A DNA stretch of 64,000 nt from positions 55,171,501 to 55,235,500 of the forward strand of contig JAZHRO010000012.1 in the NCBI GenBank assembly GCA_037157565.1, read 5' to 3'. Of this stretch, positions 57,999 through 64,000 are shown piece by piece. The notes beneath the pieces are model-generated. The model saw only the letters and a program-made list of their open reading frames with translations, had not been told where the DNA came from and searched no databases. This stretch comes from Thalassia testudinum (taxonomy: Eukaryota; Streptophyta; Magnoliopsida; Alismatales; Hydrocharitaceae). Position numbers and translations under genes: made by a program. The first letter of the stretch is position 1, and each line of letters opens with the position of its first letter.

Positions 57999-60273
57999 GG
58001 AGAGTAATTCTCATTATACAATAATGGTTGGTGATGATTGTGAATTGATGGTAATGGAATCCATTATATGATTAGCCACAGTTCAAATAAAAAATATCAT
58101 TGTTATTGTAGTATATGTCGTAAATACAAACCGTTATCACGACCATTTTATTTAATTATCTAATTTTTACAAGTTTATTCCAGGTCGTTCACTTGGAGCC
58201 AGTCATTGATATACATCACTCTCTAGGTCTAAAATTATTCTTTAATTCCAAAAAATGATCAATTTTATATACAATCAATAATGAATGGATGAATGAATCC
58301 ATAAAGAATAAATTAAAGGTTCCATTATGTACAAAAAAAAATCAATGAAAATGCTTGTAAAAAATCCACTTACAAACAAGCATCAAATAATACATAGGTA
58401 TATTCTGTACTATCTATTTATAAGGTATATTACTAATACTTACATAAATATACACTACAAGCTAATATTACATAGCATACTAACTTAACTTAATATACTG
58501 ACATATACAGTAACATATATAACAGCTACAGCGAAGATATAAACGGCACTGGACCCCAGAAAAACTATATACAAACTGTAAGAAGGAAACAAGGGTCTAT
58601 ACTGATAGTTATTTCACCAACAGTGACATTCTATTTTGTCAGTAAAAATAGGAAGTTATATATATATATATATATAGCTATACTACGTATACATATATGC
58701 TTTATTTGTCTTATACATATTTATTTACATATACTGTTTACACGAATTTTCGTTATATAATATACATATACATACTTCTCTCTTTCATTCTTCTTTTGTT
58801 CTTAGTAACACATAGGCATTTTAACAGTGTCATTAAGGCTCTGACCTAACCAAAAATTTGTTTAATTTGCGGCACGTTTTTCGAGGGATACACAGCACCC
58901 AGAGACTAGGTGTAACCAGACCTCTACTAAGTGCACCCTAATTTTTTAATTAGGCCACTTAATTATGTTTTCATACACAGGCCCCCGACCCCGCACACAC
59001 ATGCTCAGAAATGCTTAGTATCATATGGGACGATCGGTTGTTCGGGCACCCGATGCCCGTGACGACTGATCATCCCATATGACAAAAACAACTTAAAGTG
59101 CTCTGGGCGCTCGCCCACCCACGATGTGGGACTAATCAGGCGCCTGCGCAGCGTAGGAAATTAGGTGCGGCTGTGCATAATTCGCGATTTTGGTCCTCAT
59201 TTTGAGGGCCATATTTATTAGATATTAAACATAAATTATGCGAAAATAAAGTATTTATAAAGCACTGTACAATTGTACAATTAATTTGAAATTTTAATTA
59301 TATTTACTATATAACTAAATTAGCTAAAGTATACAGTTTATACATACTTAATTTTAGGCTTTGTTCCTTAATTACGTATAAATTAGTTATTATAAGGACT
59401 AATTGATCTTATATAGAGTTAGTATACATGTCTAAATATTTTACAAACATTTTTATTGTATTTTACAGGTTTAATTTCTATTTTATTTACATTTAAATAG
59501 CAACTTTTTGAATTATTTTATTTGTAAATTAAATTTAAATAGTGTATACATTATAAATATACTTAAATTAGGTTAACTTACTTAAAATAATGTAGTATAC
59601 ATATACAGTATAAATTAACTTAGTTTTAACTTAATCTACTAATTTATTTTAATTTGATCTAATAAATTAACTATTAACTTAATAAATTAATTATTTATTC
59701 TATATACATAATTAAATTAAGGTACAAGGTTTCATATGTTTATAATATACATATAAATACATATATACAGTATTATAACTTAATATGGTTATTTATAGTG
59801 CTTATTACTTTATATAGCTTATTGTACATATACATTAGTTTAATTAATAATTAGTTGTATAATTCAGATATATACAGTATAATCCAACTTAAATACTTAA
59901 TTGATATACTACAATATATACCTAAGCTACTTATACCCTACATATGTATAATTTACATTATAGATGAATAAGCTTTAAAATATAGCTTATATATACACCT
60001 ATATACATAGTATACAAAGGATTTTTAGGTGTTTTTGAGTTTTTCTTTCAGTTTTTTATGGATTTTTTATATGTTATGGAGGTAGGAGAAGAGATGAAAA
60101 GAAATGGACGACAAGAAGGAGATGATTTTGCTGTTTTTAAGGGTAGTTTCTTTTATTAAATTCCATGATATACAGAACCATCGACTAGCAAATTATAACA
60201 AGTCGGGGGTTCAGAATACCATGAAACATGGTATGCATTTAGGGAAGTACATGATCTTCAATTAGACAGGTTT
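57999..60273 (-). mobile_element. O family LTR, right copy, first part (left boundary uncertain)
   Basis: From about 58060 it parallels 11455 onward of the left O LTR, for instance CATTGTTATTGTAGTATATG (58099-58118), TTTATTCCAGGT (58172) and AGGGATACACAGCACCC (58883). It is AT-rich with many TATA-like runs. No primer site is found at its left end, where 57999-58060 is unassigned. Confidence 0.6.
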
Positions 60274-62911
60274 TGTAACGACCCGATTCCCGAGTCCCTA
60301 CGAGACACGAGAACCGGACCGACTCGACTAAACCCAAGACCTGGTCATCTAACGAGGAAGTAACCAAAAGAGCAGTAAAATAAACCACATTCAACATGAA
60401 TATAACTAACAGTAAGAAAATACAGCAGTAAGGAAAGAAACCACTACAGTACGTACCACTACAACAGTAGAACAACATTCATAACATAATATGAACTGTA
60501 GGTAAAGAAAAGTACAGCGGAAACAAGAACTACTCACTACAGTGGAACCAAAAAGAGGTACAAGAGAACAGTGGTAACTCTACTGCACCCTACTCTGCCC
60601 AGCATCCTCTGCAGCCGCTGACCCTGGCTGCTCAACACTTGGTCTTGAAAGGTAACGAGTGTAACACGTCAGCAAAACGCTGATTAGAGTGGCAGCTAAA
60701 CTAAAGAAACATTAAAGTGTACAATAGCTGTTTTAATTTTCTTTCTTCCTTTATTTACGTCCTTCTATTGTTTCACAATTTATCAATTTCTCAGATCCTT
60801 CACTTGATCTCGAATGTTCCTCGTGGAAACGATCTTAATTGCAGTCTTCTCCGAACAGTAGAAGTAGCACGTGGTGCTCTCCTGGCCGAGAGAGTCCCCC
60901 GTGGTGATCCCACTCTCAGTCAACCACCCCAAGGTCACTGACAGACGTAACGGTGACTACGGCACGCGTGGTAAACGCACAGGTAGCTAACCCGCACTGG
61001 CACGCGGTCAGTCGTTTCCGTTAACGGGTGCGCCCAAAGCACAGCACGGAACCAGTACAGGGCAGAGCCCTCTCAGTAACAGGGGTCCAACCCCTCCACA
61101 GTCCGCGCACCCTCGCCTGACTACCCTGGCTTGCCCCAGTGGGCCTAACAAGTCGGTGTAGGAGGCTAGTAGAACCCCGGGGCCCGTGGGGTAGCTAGTA
61201 CCTCCCTACACTAGTAGCTCTCCTCGGTACTACGTACACGAGGACCAGCAAGTCGGTACAGAGTGGCTAATCCTAACCCCAAGTCCCTGGGGCGGCTGGC
61301 TCCGCTCTGCACTAAACAAGGGGACAGTCGCTCACCTTGGTACTCCGTACTCAAGGGCCAGCTCACTTCCCCACTTCTATTCCATTCACTTTCCAGGAGT
61401 TCTACTCCTAATTCCCCGTAGGGCTCCAGCTCTTTAACTTACCGCATTCCGGTTTCACCTTTCCAATTTCACATTCATACATCCCATATTCTTAATCATG
61501 TTCATTTATTCATAACAGGCAGCTGTTAATTCAATTCACAGGCAGCTATTATTTCCTTTCCACATTTTCCAAGACTGCAGTATTCATACATTCCATTAGT
61601 TTTCCCGTCCTAGGATTCATGCCATATCCTAAGATCTATCATTCAATCTAGTTTTCCAGCCCGAGGATTTATGCAACACCCTAGGATCTACCATTCAATC
61701 TATTTCTCATTCCTAGGATTCATGCAAAGTCCTAGGTTCTATTTATAGTTTAATAATTTAACAGATTATACTTAAAGCCACTCTACCGGTAACAATAGGC
61801 GAACCGGGGGTGTGGTCGGGAATCCCGCGTGCCTCCGCAACCCCCGAGACTGCAACGGAACGGGGTCCTATCACAAGGATCAAACACAAGTAATTTCTCA
61901 AAACAATATACAGCTACTGTAGACGGGTAGAGGATGTAATTCGGAAAAGAACGCAACTCGAAATGCGAAAAACGGAACCCGAACTGTCCCTAAACGGGTC
62001 GAAAACGACGAAACAGTGCAAAATCAGACGTATGGAACTTATTCCAGACGTCTTAAAAAGTGGATCAGGGGTTACCTTGTTCTGCGCGGTCTCTCAGACG
62101 TCCAGAAGCCTGTGGGGGCGTCTGGCTCCCAGACGTCCGATGGTCACCTCGGACGTCTGTAAGTCTCTCCAGTCGTCTGGCACTGCAGCCAGACGTCTGA
62201 TTCGCGTTGGATGCGAATCTCAGAACCTGCGCGCACCCATCTCTCTCTCTTAATACGGTCAGTCGAAGAAAAGGAAGAAGATGGAAATAACTCACCTTTC
62301 AGACGTCGGGACAGTCTTCCAGACGTCGTGCCCATCGTCTGGCTATCAGCCCAGACGTCTGATTCTAGAAAAGTTTCCAGAACCAGAGCGCAACTCGCCC
62401 ACCGCTCGCGACGCCCGGCCGCGCCGCGTCTCATCCACCTGCTGCTCGAGCTGCAGCAGTCCTCCCGCGTCGCTCCGCACCCGCTGCGCCCCCGCCGGCC
62501 GGCTCCCACTGCCCCGGCAGGCTCGAGCCCTCACGGCCGACGCCTCCTCCCCCGCGCAGCACCTCCTCCCGCACCCGCCGCGGCTATCGCCGCCGCCGCT
62601 CACTCGCGCTCGCTCTCGCACACCGACTGGAAGGAGAAGAGGAAGGGGGTGGAGGTCACGGGAGTGAGGGGGAGGGCATGGCCTTTTAAGGCCACGCGAG
62701 GAGAGAGAGAGCACGACAGAGGGCGCAAGAGGGAGAGGGAAAAAAAAGAGAGGGAATTTTCGCAGGTCTGCATGCTCAGGCGCGCAGACGAATCGCGCGT
62801 GCCAACAATAACCGATTCCCAGACGTCTGGAAGTGGTTTCAGACGTCTGTTCAGACGTCTGGGCCACTTCCCAGACGTCTTAAAAGATGTCTGAAGCGCA
62901 CGTTCGTTACA
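60274..62911 (-). mobile_element. P family solo LTR (2638 bp)
   Basis: TGTAACGACCC to TTCGTTACA; reversed, it matches the P LTR 16010-18490, including the end GGTCTTGGGTTTAGTCGAG. No internal region on either side. It interrupts the O LTR between 60273 and 62912. Flanking 5-mers GGTTT and CATTT do not match well, so the target duplication is decayed or absent. 62020-62890 holds many CAGACGTCTG palindromes and near-copies. The open frames of 100-227 codons at 62065-62914 are overlapping on both strands and not convincing. Confidence 0.85.
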
Positions 62912-64000
62912 CATTTATTTTATTTTTTTAGAATTTTTATATAGTTTTTATTTAATTCCAAACTTCACTCATCCTAAGCCTTTAAAGGGTTGTCTAATGT
63001 GTCCTAAAGGCTTAAGATGGAACCTGGGAGTCTAAAAGGCAGTGAACTGCCTTGAACATATTCAGTATGAGATATGGAAAATATATATGTAATTAAGCAT
63101 GCAAATCAAGATAGATTTCAATTAATTTCACTTAATGGACAGTTGGACTTAATAATTAGTTGATAAAGGATTTTAAAAAAACCATTACAAGCATTCAAAG
63201 GATGTTAAAAGTCAATTGTAATATAGGAAAGCTTGTATACACGTTAAACACAACATTATACATCAGTCAGCTATTTTAACATAACTAAACCAAAGCTACT
63301 GTCCACATGATCTCAGACCAGACTCTACTGCAACAACAGCAGCAAGGCAGAAGGTGATTCAACAGCAAGCAACTGCTGAAACTCCTAAACTCCAATCACT
63401 GCAACAGGCTGGACTCTACTTTAGATGTCTTAACTGCTACTGTAGTTAAGACAGACTCCATAGAACCAGATCTGGAACAGGGAGAACTTAAAACCTAAAT
63501 CCAGCTACCTAATAGCTTGAATCATCCAATCAAATTCCAGATCAGACTATAAACAACCTAATCAAGAATTTTAAGTGATTGTTTCAGGAATTACATAGCT
63601 GGGTTTTATGGGAAATGTAGCTGCAATTGTAGCAAATTACTATAAGTCTGGAATTGCACACACAAAACACAAATCAGAAATTCCCTCAACACAATCTGAC
63701 AAGGGTTTCAATTCTTATAAAAACCACTCGGGAATACAAATCAAGACCAAGACCCCTTGTCAGTAGCATCTTATCAAATCAGAGTTAAAGGAGAAGCTGA
63801 TTTAACTCTTTCTAAAGCTGTAGAAAGAATTAAATCAGTCAATTTAAATCATACACTCCAATCCCAAAACTCTAGAACCTTAAGGAATATGGAGAATTCC
63901 TTAGGTTAGTAAATCAGATTTACTCCTTAAAATCAACTAGAAGATGCAAAGTAGAGTCTCAAATCAACTAAGTGATTTTCAATGGCTTAAACATGCATTC
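62912..64000 (-). mobile_element. O family LTR, right copy, second part (runs off the window)
   Basis: CATTTATTTTATTTT resumes the O LTR where the left copy reads CTTTATTTTATTTT (13913), and parallels 13970-15100 with considerable divergence. Confidence 0.6.

Noticed and set aside
62211..62894. 227-codon plus-strand and overlapping minus-strand open frames
   Set aside because: Overlapping frames on both strands in a GC-rich, repeat-filled solo LTR. Not supported by the homologous LTR at 16010-18490.
60269..62916. Target duplication GGTTT/CATTT of the P solo LTR
   Set aside because: Only three of five bases agree, so I did not call it; the LTR is called on its termini and its match to P.

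Overview
This window reads as gene-poor nuclear DNA of a flowering plant, probably pericentromeric or similar heterochromatin. Everything I can assign is LTR retrotransposon, nested several layers deep; I see no host gene, rRNA gene, functional tRNA gene or CRISPR array. The lineages (Athila-like gag-protease, Tekay/Del-like chromovirus gag-protease, SIRE-like Copia gag) are typical of angiosperms. I cannot name the species. Family labels below are mine: ALPHA (non-autonomous, one unknown ORF), M (Athila-like, gag-protease only), N and its relative N2 (large LTRs, no coding capacity seen), O (very large AT-rich LTRs), P (Tekay/Del-like) and COP (Copia).

Layout. 1-839 is unassigned. 840-10263 is ALPHA copy A, 5'-incomplete, whose 3' LTR (4868-5859 plus 9672-10263) is split by COP at 5860-9666 (ATGGG target duplication). 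10264-10909 is an N-like LTR end. 11424-16009 is the tRNA-Asp-type primer site and LTR of a minus-strand O element. About 16010-20730 is P: LTR, decayed tRNA-Met-type primer site, gag, protease and the first residues of reverse transcriptase, cut off at a junction with N. 20731-54311 and beyond is an N array on the minus strand (internal, LTR, internal, LTR). One N LTR is split by M, which is itself arranged LTR (22590-33039), internal (33040-46484), LTR (46485-49090), internal stub (49091-49345). ALPHA copy B (25118-32861, ATGCA duplication) sits in the left M LTR, and ALPHA copy C (33133-40806, GTGYG duplication) in the M internal region. 52743-53894 is a truncated minus-strand ALPHA LTR in the N internal region. 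55185-57971 is an N2 solo LTR (ATAAG duplication) in the right N LTR. 58000-64000 is a second O LTR, split by a P-family solo LTR at 60274-62911.

History. The paralogous segments serve as empty sites. M entered N; ALPHA-C entered M; the M unit was then duplicated in tandem, because the stub after the right M LTR carries an ALPHA LTR at exactly the same target; ALPHA-B came last, since the right M LTR keeps its uninterrupted target and the two B LTRs differ at only about 25 positions by hand count.

How the parts work together. ALPHA, M and N have different LTRs and coding content, yet share a primer site matching the 3' end of tRNA-Asp, a leader with a mini-exon framed by good splice signals, and almost the same block of about 36 nt next to the 3' LTR (a TTTTGCTAG/CTAGCAAAA stem-loop followed by the polypurine tract). 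I infer that they are parasites of one Athila-type machinery whose reverse transcriptase and integrase are not in this window. ALPHA LTRs also carry a tRNA-like A-box/B-box pair and a run of perfect inverted repeats ahead of the TATA box.
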